A stretch of DNA of 64,000 nt from Citrobacter sp. RHB25-C09 (GTDB lineage: Bacteria > Pseudomonadota > Gammaproteobacteria > Enterobacterales > Enterobacteriaceae). The DNA lies in NCBI RefSeq assembly GCF_013836145.1, contig NZ_CP057483.1, positions 1,612,001-1,676,000 of the forward strand. Direction: 5' to 3'. The notes under the pieces were generated by a model. That model made no database searches. It was not told where the DNA came from and saw only the letters and a program-made list of their open reading frames with translations. Positions 1 through 7,951 of this stretch are shown here, one piece after another (positions within the stretch are counted from its first letter, which is position 1; each line of letters starts with the position of its first letter). The position numbers and the translations under genes are program-made.

Positions 1-1547
1 GCTATGACTTCTACGGCGCGTGGAGCAACACCGACCTCGGCCACCAGACAGCGCTGTACGGTGCCTCCTGGAAACCGGATACCAACTACACCACCGATAA
101 CGCAGTGAAAGCGATGCTGGCTCAGGGCGTACAGCCTGGCAAGATCGTTGTGGGCGCGGGCATGTATGGCCGTGGCTGGACTGGCGTACACGGCTATACC
201 GGCGATAACCCGTTCACGGGTACCGCGACGGGCCCAATCAAAGGCACATGGGAAAACGGCATCGTTGACTATCGTCAGATCGTCAACCAGATGCTGGGTA
301 AACCGGGCTGGGAATACAAGTACGATACCGCCGCTGAAGCGCCGTACCTGTTTAACAAGTCTACCGGCGAGCTGGTGACGTATGACAACGCCCGTTCCGT
401 TGAAGCTAAAGGCAAATACGTGCTGAACAAAAACCTCGGTGGTCTGTTCGCATGGTCTATTGAATCTGACAACGGCGACATTCTGAACGCCATGAACGAA
501 AGTCTGCTGGGGGGCGGTACGACTCCGGTTAACCCGGTTGTGACCAACCATGCACCGGTCGCCTCTGCGGCTGACCAGAATGTCACTGGCCCGGCCACCG
601 TAACCCTCGATGGTTCGGTTTCCAGCGATCAGGATGGCGATGCGCTGACCTACAAATGGACGCAGATCTCCGGTTCTACTGTGGCGATTGCCAACAGTAC
701 CAGCGCCAAAGCCAGCATCAACCTGCCTGCGGTGACCAGCGATCAGATGCTTGCATTCCGTCTGACCGTCACTGACGCCAAAGGCCTGAGCAACGCCATT
801 GACGTACAGGTCGTGAACAAAGCGCCGAAAGCTAACCAGGCTCCGGTTATCAACGCGATGGAAGCGGTCACGCTGACTGCAGGCGAGACGCTGTCTCTGC
901 ATGCACAGGCAACCGATCCGGATGGCGATGCGCTGACCTACAGCTGGAGCGTACCGGGAGATATGAATGCCACCGGTACCGACAGCGCGAACGTGCGAAT
1001 TACCGCGCCAGGAGTGGAAAATGCATCCACCTATACGCTGAGCGTGATTGTGTCCGATGGCAAAACCAGCGTGCAGTCTAACGTTCAGGTCACGGTTAAT
1101 CCGAAAGCGGCGGATGAAGTTACGCCTCCTGCTGACGAAGTGACTCCACCTGCTGACGACGTTACACCGCCGTCTGATGAAGGTACTACGCCGTCTGATG
1201 AAGGCACTGCAACCGGTAGCTGCGACGCGCCTGTTGATGCTAACGCCAGCAAATACGCAGCATGGGAATCCAGCAAAATCTACAACAGTGGCGATACCGT
1301 AAGCTTCGACCATCTGGTGTGGAAAGCGAAGTACTGGACTCAGGGCAACCAGCCTGGTTTTGGTGCAGAAGCATGGGAACTGGTGAGCAACGTGAAGATG
1401 AACTGGCGTTCTGACCTGGTCTATAACGGCGGTGAAACCACCACTTATCAGGGTAACGTTTACCGTGCCAAATGGTGGACCCGTGGTGATAACCCAGCTA
1501 ACAGCGATGTTTGGGTGAAAGAAGGCGCAGCAACAGACTGCAAATAA
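1..1547 (+). CDS. Chitinase, glycoside hydrolase family 18, C-terminal part (5' end outside window)
   Basis: Secreted endo-acting chitin hydrolase. The reading frame is open from base 3, so the gene begins outside the window, and any start inside it (for example the GTG at 105) is false. The first visible residues, YDFYGAW and then GMYGRGWTGV, are typical of the late part of a GH18 barrel. The DxxDxDxE catalytic motif must lie upstream and is not visible. After the barrel come two PKD/Ig-like modules (about 546-822 and 834-1101, each with a DGDALTY core). An acidic Thr/Pro linker built from 24-base repeats follows (about 1107-1209). Two aromatic chitin-binding modules close the protein (about 1248-1395 with AWESSKIYNSGD, and 1396-1545 with YRAKWWTRGDNP). 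The modular build implies an extracellular enzyme. Family call is firm; the exact enzyme type is not. Confidence 0.93.
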   Translation, partial: YDFYGAWSNTDLGHQTALYGASWKPDTNYTTDNAVKAMLAQGVQPGKIVVGAGMYGRGWTGVHGYTGDNPFTGTATGPIKGTWENGIVDYRQIVNQMLGKPGWEYKYDTAAEAPYLFNKSTGELVTYDNARSVEAKGKYVLNKNLGGLFAWSIESDNGDILNAMNESLLGGGTTPVNPVVTNHAPVASAADQNVTGPATVTLDGSVSSDQDGDALTYKWTQISGSTVAIANSTSAKASINLPAVTSDQMLAFRLTVTDAKGLSNAIDVQVVNKAPKANQAPVINAMEAVTLTAGETLSLHAQATDPDGDALTYSWSVPGDMNATGTDSANVRITAPGVENASTYTLSVIVSDGKTSVQSNVQVTVNPKAADEVTPPADEVTPPADDVTPPSDEGTTPSDEGTATGSCDAPVDANASKYAAWESSKIYNSGDTVSFDHLVWKAKYWTQGNQPGFGAEAWELVSNVKMNWRSDLVYNGGETTTYQGNVYRAKWWTRGDNPANSDVWVKEGAATDCK

Positions 1548-1565
1548 GCTTTATAACCTAAGGTC

Positions 1566-1619
1566 GCGGGGGAATATTACCCCGCACCCACTGACCACAC
1601 CCCACTTCGGGTGTGGTCC
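1566..1619 (+). terminator. Probable terminator hairpins after GH18 chitinase
   Basis: Two hairpins follow the chitinase stop. The first pairs gcgggg (1566-1571) with ccccgc (1580-1585). The second pairs gaccacacc (from 1593) with ggtgtggtc (to 1618) and is followed by a short pyrimidine stretch. The T-run is weak, so read-through into the lytic transglycosylase gene is possible. Confidence 0.5.
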
Positions 1620-1675
1620 TTCTCAAATTGATCTGTTTTCGCAAGGAGTTATTTAGCTTTACCTCAGGAGAAAAA

Positions 1676-2128
1676 ATGAAACGCTTAATGTTATTACTGC
1701 TGATATTCAGCCAAAGCGCGCTGGCGAATTGCTGGGATAAAGCGGCACATTATTATCATGTGGATCCGTATTTATTATTTGCGATTGCGAAAGTTGAATC
1801 TGGAATGAATCCCTACGCAGTAGGTGTAAACCACGATGGAACGCGAGATGTAGGACTGATGCAAATAAACAGCTCGCATTTTAACGAACTCCAGCGTTAT
1901 GGCATTGACGAATATCGGCTCATGACAGAGCCCTGTACCTCAATCATGGTAGGAGCCTCGATCCTCTCGGATATGATTAAAGTATACGGCAATAACTGGG
2001 AAGCCGTCGGTGCTTATAACGCCGGACTGAAAAAAGAGAATTATCCACAACGAATGGTTTATGCCCATAAGGTGTGGAGGAAATATCAACAAATAAAAAT
2101 AGAAACGCAAAATCAATATGCCTGGTGA
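1676..2128 (+). CDS. Secreted lytic transglycosylase, SLT/IagB-like
   Basis: Predicted periplasmic enzyme of 150 residues that cleaves the glycan strand of peptidoglycan. The ATG at 1676 is chosen because a good Shine-Dalgarno (caggag, 1664-1669) precedes it and it opens a Sec signal peptide (KRLMLLLLIFSQSALA, cleavage after about residue 17). The mature protein carries the SLT fold signatures: the catalytic Glu is E41 in AKVESGMNP, followed by GLMQINSSHF and AVGAYNAG. Cys19 and the Cys of EPCTS could form a disulfide. The size fits the short IagB/VirB1-type enzymes that open the wall locally for secretion machines. It lies between two chitinases on the same strand and is visibly more AT-rich than either, which suggests a separate origin. 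Role in chitinase export is inference. Confidence 0.88.
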   Translation: MKRLMLLLLIFSQSALANCWDKAAHYYHVDPYLLFAIAKVESGMNPYAVGVNHDGTRDVGLMQINSSHFNELQRYGIDEYRLMTEPCTSIMVGASILSDMIKVYGNNWEAVGAYNAGLKKENYPQRMVYAHKVWRKYQQIKIETQNQYAW

Positions 2129-2186
2129 TTTTATTTTTTGAAGGATTCCTGCGGGTGTTCTTCTAAAAGTGAAAGTTGTACCGGAG

Positions 2187-2218
2187 GATATATTTATTAA
2201 TGGATTAATAAATATATC
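2187..2218. promoter_or_regulatory. Perfect 14-bp dyad upstream of GH19 chitinase
   Basis: Arms 2187-2200 (gatatatttattaa) and 2205-2218 are perfectly complementary around a 4-base spacer. The dyad lies 42 bases before the GH19 start in very AT-rich DNA, where a promoter or operator is expected. It could instead act as an mRNA hairpin. No regulator can be named from sequence. Confidence 0.55.
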
Positions 2219-2259
2219 AGGTCTAAATATTTAATTATTGTACTTCCAAGGAAACAGAA

Positions 2260-4089
2260 ATGAACAAACGGACATTATTAAGTGTACTCATTGCTGGCGC
2301 GTGCGTGGCACCGTTTATGGCGCAGGCCAGCACTTTGCAGGCAACCAGCAGTGAGCCATACACCATGAAAGCCAGCGATCTGGCGAAAAAAGAGCACGAC
2401 CTGACCAACTTCCCGCTGATGGCTTCCGTGAAGGACACCATTAAGACGCTGGACAACGCTGAGGTCGAGCTGATTGAGCCAGGTCGCGCCGCCAATCCGG
2501 AAAACGTGAAGCGCGTGGAAGGGATTGTAAAAGCCGACGACTGGGACTATCTGTTCCCACTGCGTGCGCAGTCCTATACCTATAGCAACTTCCTGAAAGC
2601 GGTGGGCAAATTCCCTGCACTCTGTAAGACCTATAACGACGGTCGCGACAGCGATGCGATCTGCCGTAAAGAACTGGCTACCATGTTTGCCCACTTTGCG
2701 CAGGAAACCGGTGGTCATGAGAGCTGGCGTCCGGAAGGCGAGTGGCGTCAGGCGCTGGTCTACGTACGCGAAATGGGCTGGAGCGAAGGGCAGAAGGGCG
2801 GCTATAACGGCGAATGTAACCCGGATGTTTGGCAGGGTCAGACCTGGCCGTGCGGCAAAGACAAAGACGGTGATTTCCTGAGCTACTTCGGTCGCGGCGC
2901 GAAACAGTTGTCTTATAACTACAACTACGGTCCGTTCTCTGAAGCCATGTTTGGCGATGTTCGCACTCTGCTCGACAAACCAGAGCTGGTGGCTGACACC
3001 TGGCTGAACCTGGCAAGCGCCATCTTCTTCTTTGCCTACCCGCAGCCGCCGAAGCCGAGCATGTTGCAGGTTATTGACGGTACCTGGCAGCCGAACGATC
3101 ATGACAAAGCAAACGGTCTGGTGCCGGGCTTTGGTGTGACCACCCAGATCATCAACGGCGGCGTAGAGTGCGGTGGTCCGACTGAAATTGCGCAATCGCA
3201 AAACCGTATCAAGTACTACAAAGAGTTTGCCAACTATCTGAAAGTCCCGGTTCCGGCTGACGAAGTGCTGGGCTGCGCCAACATGAAGCAGTTTGATGAA
3301 GGCGGCGCTGGCGCACTGAAGATTTACTGGGAACAGGACTGGGGATGGAGCGCAGATACGCCGGACGGTAAGACCTACTCATGTCAACTTGTGGGCTACC
3401 AGACGCCGTTCAGCGCATTCAAAGAGGGCGACTATAGCAAGTGCGTGCAGAAGTTCTATAACGTGAACATCGTGAATGATGACGGTTCTGCGGTAACGCC
3501 GGACGAAACCCCGGTTACACCAACGCCGACCCCGTCAGAAGACGTAACGCCGGCACCAGCGCCAGTTCCGGACGAAACTCCGGCAGAACCTGCCGTGGTG
3601 AACCATGCGCCGGTAGCGGTAATCTCTGGACCAATTGGTGCCGTTGATGCGGGCGCGCAGGTTTCCCTGAGCGCTGAAAGCTCTACCGACGCAGACGGTA
3701 ACAAGCTGACTTACACCTGGCGTTCACAGGATGGTCAGACGGTTACTGGTGAAGACAAAGCGGTAGTGACCTTTACCGCACCGGAAGCTGCAACGGCGCA
3801 GCAGTATGAAGTCAGCCTGACCGTCAGTGATGGTGAACTGAGCAGCACCACGTCTTATCTGCTGAACGTGAAAGCGAAAGCCGCAACGCCGTCACAGGAT
3901 GAAGGAACTTCTGGTTCATATCCTGGCTGGAGCGTGAACAACAAGTATAAAGCAGGGGATATCGTGAACAACCACGGTAAACTCTTCCAGTGCAAACCGT
4001 TCCCGTTCAGCGGCTGGTGTAACACCGCGCCGACATACTATGAACCCGGCGTAGGTCTGGCATGGGCAGACGCGTGGACCGCGCTGTAA
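2260..4089 (+). CDS. Secreted GH19 chitinase with PKD and chitin-binding domains
   Basis: A 609-residue modular chitinase. The ATG at 2260 has a good ribosome-binding site (aagga) and begins a Sec signal peptide (KRTLLSVLIAGACVAPFMAQA, cleavage near residue 23). The catalytic domain spans roughly 90-400. FAHFAQETGGHES holds the likely general acid E149, ALVYVREMG the likely base E171, and YFGRGAKQLSYNYNYG the substrate-cleft loop typical of GH19. A Thr/Pro/Glu linker (about 412-445) leads into one PKD module starting at NHAPVAVISGP, and a C-terminal chitin-binding module (YPGWSVNNKYKAGDIV, then four aromatic residues). The PKD module and linker style resemble those of the GH18 enzyme at the window start, which points to a shared system. 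GH19 and GH18 enzymes cut with opposite stereochemistry and often act together on chitin. Confidence 0.95.
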   Translation: MNKRTLLSVLIAGACVAPFMAQASTLQATSSEPYTMKASDLAKKEHDLTNFPLMASVKDTIKTLDNAEVELIEPGRAANPENVKRVEGIVKADDWDYLFPLRAQSYTYSNFLKAVGKFPALCKTYNDGRDSDAICRKELATMFAHFAQETGGHESWRPEGEWRQALVYVREMGWSEGQKGGYNGECNPDVWQGQTWPCGKDKDGDFLSYFGRGAKQLSYNYNYGPFSEAMFGDVRTLLDKPELVADTWLNLASAIFFFAYPQPPKPSMLQVIDGTWQPNDHDKANGLVPGFGVTTQIINGGVECGGPTEIAQSQNRIKYYKEFANYLKVPVPADEVLGCANMKQFDEGGAGALKIYWEQDWGWSADTPDGKTYSCQLVGYQTPFSAFKEGDYSKCVQKFYNVNIVNDDGSAVTPDETPVTPTPTPSEDVTPAPAPVPDETPAEPAVVNHAPVAVISGPIGAVDAGAQVSLSAESSTDADGNKLTYTWRSQDGQTVTGEDKAVVTFTAPEAATAQQYEVSLTVSDGELSSTTSYLLNVKAKAATPSQDEGTSGSYPGWSVNNKYKAGDIVNNHGKLFQCKPFPFSGWCNTAPTYYEPGVGLAWADAWTAL

Positions 4090-4098
4090 TCTGAAAGC

Positions 4099-4127
4099 AA
4101 AACGGCAACCCTCGGGTTGCCGTTTTT
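4099..4127 (+). terminator. Rho-independent terminator of GH19 chitinase
   Basis: The stem aacggcaaccc / gggttgccgtt closes a very small loop and is followed by a T-run, 10 bases after the stop codon. Confidence 0.9.
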
Positions 4128-4135
4128 GTGTTACC

Positions 4136-4240
4136 TGGCCGGATAAGGTATTTACATCGGTTGTCGGGGGCGCTTCGCTTGCCCGACCTACAGGAAGCAC
4201 CGCGGTAGGCCGGATAAGGCGTTTACGCCGCATCTGGCAA
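4136..4240. repeat. REP/BIME cluster
   Basis: Two REP-type units lie here. The second, around 4206-4240, has the classic gccggataaggcg half facing a cgccgcatctggc half. The first (about 4136-4195) is more degenerate. It fills the gap between the convergent GH19 chitinase and ybjS genes. Confidence 0.8.
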
Positions 4241-4243
4241 AAC

Positions 4244-5257
4244 TTAGCGGTGCAATTTTCCGTGATCGCGCAGCCACGCGGCGGTCTGTTCAATCCCTTC
4301 GTCCAGCGTCACGATGGGCTTATACCCCAACTCACTTTCGGCGCGCGTAATGTTCAGCGTAAAATCGAAATTCAACTTCGACACGCCATAGTGGGTTAAC
4401 GCTGGCTCTTTGGCGGACTTATTGCCGAAATGCTCCATGCTGCGGGCGATCATATCCAGCATCGGGTAGGGAACCGAGCGGATCCGGCAGTCAATATCCA
4501 GTTCATCAATCAGCTTCTGTACGATGCTGTGCAGGGTCCTTGGCTCGCCGTTAGTAATGTTATACACCCGTCCGGAGGGCAGTTTGTCGCACTGTTCCTG
4601 ACTCGCCAGCCACATAGCATGGACCGCATTTTCGTAATAGGTCATATCGACCAGGGCGCTGCCGCCGTGCGGCAAGAGCACACTGCCGTACTGGTGCATC
4701 ATGTGCGCCAGACGGGGAATAAAGACTTTATCGTGGGGGCCAAAGAGACTCTGCGGGCGCAGCACTGTAAACCGCGTCTGCGGATTCGCCTGTGCCAGCA
4801 GGCTGATGACCTCTTCGCCCGCGGCCTTACTGCGTGCAAATTCGTTGGCAAAGCGGTGAGGGCGAAAATCTTCGCTGATATCCCGGTGGTGGTGATAATC
4901 AAAATAGAGTGATGGCGAGGAGATATGAATAAAGTTGCGTACACCCCAGGCTACGGCCCACTCGCCCAGACGACGGGTCGCGCGGACGTTGGCGAGATCA
5001 AAGGCTTCTTGTGTACCCCAGGGAGAGGTAAAGCTTGAGCAATGCCATAGCGTATCAATACCCGCCAGCATGACCTTCGCCTGCGAAGACACCAGTTCGG
5101 TCAAATCTGCATGCACAAACTCTGCGCCCATTTTCTCGAGCAGTTTACCCATCGCCGCGTTGCGACCGGTAGCTCTGACGCCAATGCCCTTGTTGCGCAA
5201 AAACTCAACCGCGTTGCGCCCTAAGCCGCTGGTTGCGCCGGTAACCAGTACCTTCAT
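4244..5257 (-). CDS. ybjS: NAD(P)-dependent epimerase/dehydratase family protein YbjS
   Basis: 337-residue extended short-chain dehydrogenase. The N-terminus shows the Rossmann glycine motif TGATSGLGRNA. The middle has SPSLYFDYHHH, where Ser and Tyr take the usual catalytic places, then KAAGEE downstream. Length and sequence match E. coli YbjS, a predicted NAD-dependent epimerase of unknown substrate. The start at 5257 is an ATG directly before MKVLVTGATSG. It is followed after 91 bases by ybjT on the same strand upstream, as in K-12. The C-terminus runs up against the REP cluster. Confidence 0.92.
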   Translation of the reverse strand: MKVLVTGATSGLGRNAVEFLRNKGIGVRATGRNAAMGKLLEKMGAEFVHADLTELVSSQAKVMLAGIDTLWHCSSFTSPWGTQEAFDLANVRATRRLGEWAVAWGVRNFIHISSPSLYFDYHHHRDISEDFRPHRFANEFARSKAAGEEVISLLAQANPQTRFTVLRPQSLFGPHDKVFIPRLAHMMHQYGSVLLPHGGSALVDMTYYENAVHAMWLASQEQCDKLPSGRVYNITNGEPRTLHSIVQKLIDELDIDCRIRSVPYPMLDMIARSMEHFGNKSAKEPALTHYGVSKLNFDFTLNITRAESELGYKPIVTLDEGIEQTAAWLRDHGKLHR

Positions 5258-5348
5258 ATCAATCCACTGTGTTTAAAAACCGTCGTGCGCATTTTTCCGT
5301 GAATTACGTTGGTATGCAATGGGAAACATGAAGCAAAAGAACAAGATT

Positions 5349-6785
5349 TCACGAATTATCTGTGATTTGTTCTGCAAGTCTGGCAATTTCTTTCGCCATT
5401 CCCCGGAAAATAAACAGGTGCGCGGGGATCATTAACAGCCAGTAGAACAGCCCAGGCATCCCGTGCGGGTGCCACCAGGCGCGCACGTCAATCTGGCGAA
5501 AATCACCTTTATCTTCAAGAGTAAAGCTTAAGCGGCCCAGCCCAGGCGCCTTCATACCAAACAGCAGGGTGAGCTGCTTTTCCGGCTCGGCGATAATTAC
5601 TTTCCAGCTATCTACCGTATCGCCAGGCTGGAGAAGTTGGCGTTCCGGCCGTCCTTTTGCCAGCCGATGCCCGACCAGGAGATCCATTGCCGCGCGGGTT
5701 TTCCACAAAACATTCCCGAAGAAATAGCCCTCTTTGCCGCCGAGACGGTTGACCACCTGCCACAGCGCCTTCAGGCTGGCGGGGGTCTTCACGGTAAAAC
5801 CGGCCTGTTTAGCGAAAAAACCGTATTCGGGTCGCCAACGGGCAAACGCCTGGGCGTCATAGCCCCAGTCGCTGGAGTTTGCCAGCTTCTCTTCTTCTTT
5901 CAGCGTACTGCGAACGGCATCGTCAAAGGCGATAAGCTTTTGCGGAATCAACGCCCGCAGCTTTGCGTCATCGGCCAGTAGATCGTGTCTGAGCCCCTGT
6001 ATCAACGCTTTGGCGGTGCCAGGCGGCACCGAGGTGATGACATTTAAGAACCACACCGAAATCCAACTGGTGGGGAACGGGACAGGGATCAGCCAGCGAT
6101 GCTTGCCGCTTACCGTCATAAAATGTTCAAACTGCTCCTGATAACTGAGCACCTGCGGCCCGGCGGCTTCGAGAACCCGGTGATCATCAGAAGGGTGATC
6201 GAGCAACTCCACCAGATAGTAGAGCAGGTTTTCCAGGGCGATGGGCGTGGTACGCGAGCGTACCCAGCGCGGTGGCGTCAACACCGGCAGGTTGTAGACC
6301 ATATCGCGCATTACTTCAAAGGCGGCGGAACCGGCCCCAACAATAATCCCGGCACGCAGTTCTGTGACCGGAACGTCTGCGCCGCGCAGCGTGTCGGCGG
6401 TGATCTGCCGCGCCCGCAGGTGGTCGGACTGCTCGTGCTCCGGTGCCTGCAAGGAACTGAGAAAAATAAGCTGACTGACCGGCGTTTCACGCAGCGCATC
6501 GCGCACATTGAGTGCCACCTGGCGCTCATGGGCAATGAAGTCGCCGCCTTCACCCATGCTGTGAACCAGATAATAGACGGTATCGACACCCGCAAGCAGC
6601 GCGGGGAGGGCATCAGGCCAGTTGAGATCGACCCGATGGCAACTGACGTTAGCCAGCTGCAGTTTCTCCAGTCGTTCAATGCGACGTGCCGCTGCCAGCA
6701 CCCGATGCCCTTGCTGGCTGAGTGCCTGCACCAGATGCTGACCAATGTAACCACTGGCGCCAAGAACAAGAATACGTTGCGGCAC
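5349..6785 (-). CDS. ybjT: SDR-family NAD(P)-binding protein YbjT with DUF2867 domain
   Basis: 478-residue protein starting at GTG (6785), with the NAD(P)-binding motif LGASGYIGQHL right at the N-terminus. The first ~300 residues form an atypical short-chain dehydrogenase. The rest matches the DUF2867 part of E. coli YbjT (RGMAKEIARLAEQI near the end). The gene lies 10 bases downstream of ltaE on the same strand, so the two are likely co-transcribed. K-12 has the same order. The substrate is unknown. Confidence 0.92.
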   Translation of the reverse strand: MPQRILVLGASGYIGQHLVQALSQQGHRVLAAARRIERLEKLQLANVSCHRVDLNWPDALPALLAGVDTVYYLVHSMGEGGDFIAHERQVALNVRDALRETPVSQLIFLSSLQAPEHEQSDHLRARQITADTLRGADVPVTELRAGIIVGAGSAAFEVMRDMVYNLPVLTPPRWVRSRTTPIALENLLYYLVELLDHPSDDHRVLEAAGPQVLSYQEQFEHFMTVSGKHRWLIPVPFPTSWISVWFLNVITSVPPGTAKALIQGLRHDLLADDAKLRALIPQKLIAFDDAVRSTLKEEEKLANSSDWGYDAQAFARWRPEYGFFAKQAGFTVKTPASLKALWQVVNRLGGKEGYFFGNVLWKTRAAMDLLVGHRLAKGRPERQLLQPGDTVDSWKVIIAEPEKQLTLLFGMKAPGLGRLSFTLEDKGDFRQIDVRAWWHPHGMPGLFYWLLMIPAHLFIFRGMAKEIARLAEQITDNS

Positions 6786-6795
6786 GTTTGTCTCC

Positions 6796-7797
6796 TTAGC
6801 GGGTTAAAAACGCGCGCCAGAGAGCGACAACGTTGGCAAGCTGTTCCCGGGAGACATCAAGATGGGTGACCAGACGGACGATCGGCGAGGCGTTGATCAG
6901 CACACCGTTGGCCTTCAGATGTTCGCCTAATGCCGCCGCGTTTTCTTCACCCACGCGCACGAACAGCATATTGGTATCATGGCGCATCACGTCGGCACCA
7001 ACTTCCCGTAGCTGTTCCGCCATCCAGGCGGCGTTGTCGTGGTCTTCCTGCAAACGCGCAACGTTATTTTTCAGCGCGAACAGACCGGCTGCCGCGAGGA
7101 TACCTGCCTGACGCATTCCGCCACCGGTCATTTTACGCCAGCGCGTGGCGCGCTTAATGTAATCGGCATTGCCGACCAACAGTGAACCAACGGGCGTGCC
7201 TAAGCCTTTGGAGAGACAAATAGTGAAGGAGTCGCAGTATTGGGTAATGTCTTTAAGCTCACAGCCGTAAGCCACAACGGCGTTAAAAATACGCGCGCCG
7301 TCAACGTGCAGCGCCAGGTCGCGCTCGCGGGTGAACTCCCACGCCTCTTTCAGATAAGCGCGCGGCAGTACTTTGCCATTATGCGTATTTTCAAGACTGA
7401 GAAGCTTCGTGCGGGCGAAATGAATGTCGTCAGGCTTAATTTTTGCCGCGACTATATCCAGCGGCAGCGAGCCGTCGGCGTTGGCGTCAATGGGTTGCGG
7501 TTGAATACTGCCAAGTACCGCCGCACCGCCTGCTTCGTACAGATAGTTATGCGCCACCTGGCCGACGATATACTCTTCGCCACGTTCGCAGTGGCTCAGC
7601 AGAGCGACAAGGTTGGCCTGGGTGCCAGTGGGTAGAAACAGCGCGGCCTCTTTGCCACTTAATTCTGCGGCATAGCGCTGGAGTTCGTTAACGGTAGGGT
7701 CATCACCATAAACGTCGTCCCCGACCAGGGCGGCCATCATCGCTTCCAGCATGGCGCGACTCGGACGGGTGACGGTATCACTTCTTAAATCGATCAT
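6796..7797 (-). CDS. ltaE: Low-specificity L-threonine aldolase
   Basis: 333-residue PLP enzyme that cleaves L-threonine and L-allo-threonine to glycine and acetaldehyde, an alternative glycine source. It begins MIDLRSDTVTRPS, the standard start of the family. The PLP lysine lies in CLSKGLGTPVGS, and LHVDGARIFNA carries the Asp that contacts the pyridine nitrogen. Length equals that of E. coli LtaE. It leads a probable ltaE-ybjT operon (10-base gap). The ribosome-binding site (aaggatatgac) abuts an ERIC repeat that fills the region upstream. Confidence 0.96.
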   Translation of the reverse strand: MIDLRSDTVTRPSRAMLEAMMAALVGDDVYGDDPTVNELQRYAAELSGKEAALFLPTGTQANLVALLSHCERGEEYIVGQVAHNYLYEAGGAAVLGSIQPQPIDANADGSLPLDIVAAKIKPDDIHFARTKLLSLENTHNGKVLPRAYLKEAWEFTRERDLALHVDGARIFNAVVAYGCELKDITQYCDSFTICLSKGLGTPVGSLLVGNADYIKRATRWRKMTGGGMRQAGILAAAGLFALKNNVARLQEDHDNAAWMAEQLREVGADVMRHDTNMLFVRVGEENAAALGEHLKANGVLINASPIVRLVTHLDVSREQLANVVALWRAFLTR

Positions 7798-7825
7798 GTC
7801 ATATCCTTTTACGCTTCAACCTTCA

Positions 7826-7935
7826 CGCCGCCCCGACGTTGGCTTCGCCCTCAAACCCCAGTCACAGAATTATCTGTGCTCCTGGGGACTTTCGGACTTG
7901 CCGCCTTGATGCGACATGAAGAGTTTTGCGCATGA
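7826..7935. repeat. ERIC (IRU) element
   Basis: The stretch resembles the enterobacterial repetitive intergenic consensus. It contains cgttggct, then ccccagtcac, a divergent centre, ctcctgggga, and cttgccgcctt, in the order and spacing of the roughly 127-bp ERIC palindrome. It occupies nearly all of the 154-bp poxB-ltaE gap. The ends are approximate. Confidence 0.8.
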
Positions 7936-7951
7936 CTTTAAAAGGACATTT

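Noticed and set aside
1107..1209. Regular 24-base repeats as a CRISPR-like array
   Set aside because: They are in frame, code a Thr/Pro/Asp linker and have no spacers.
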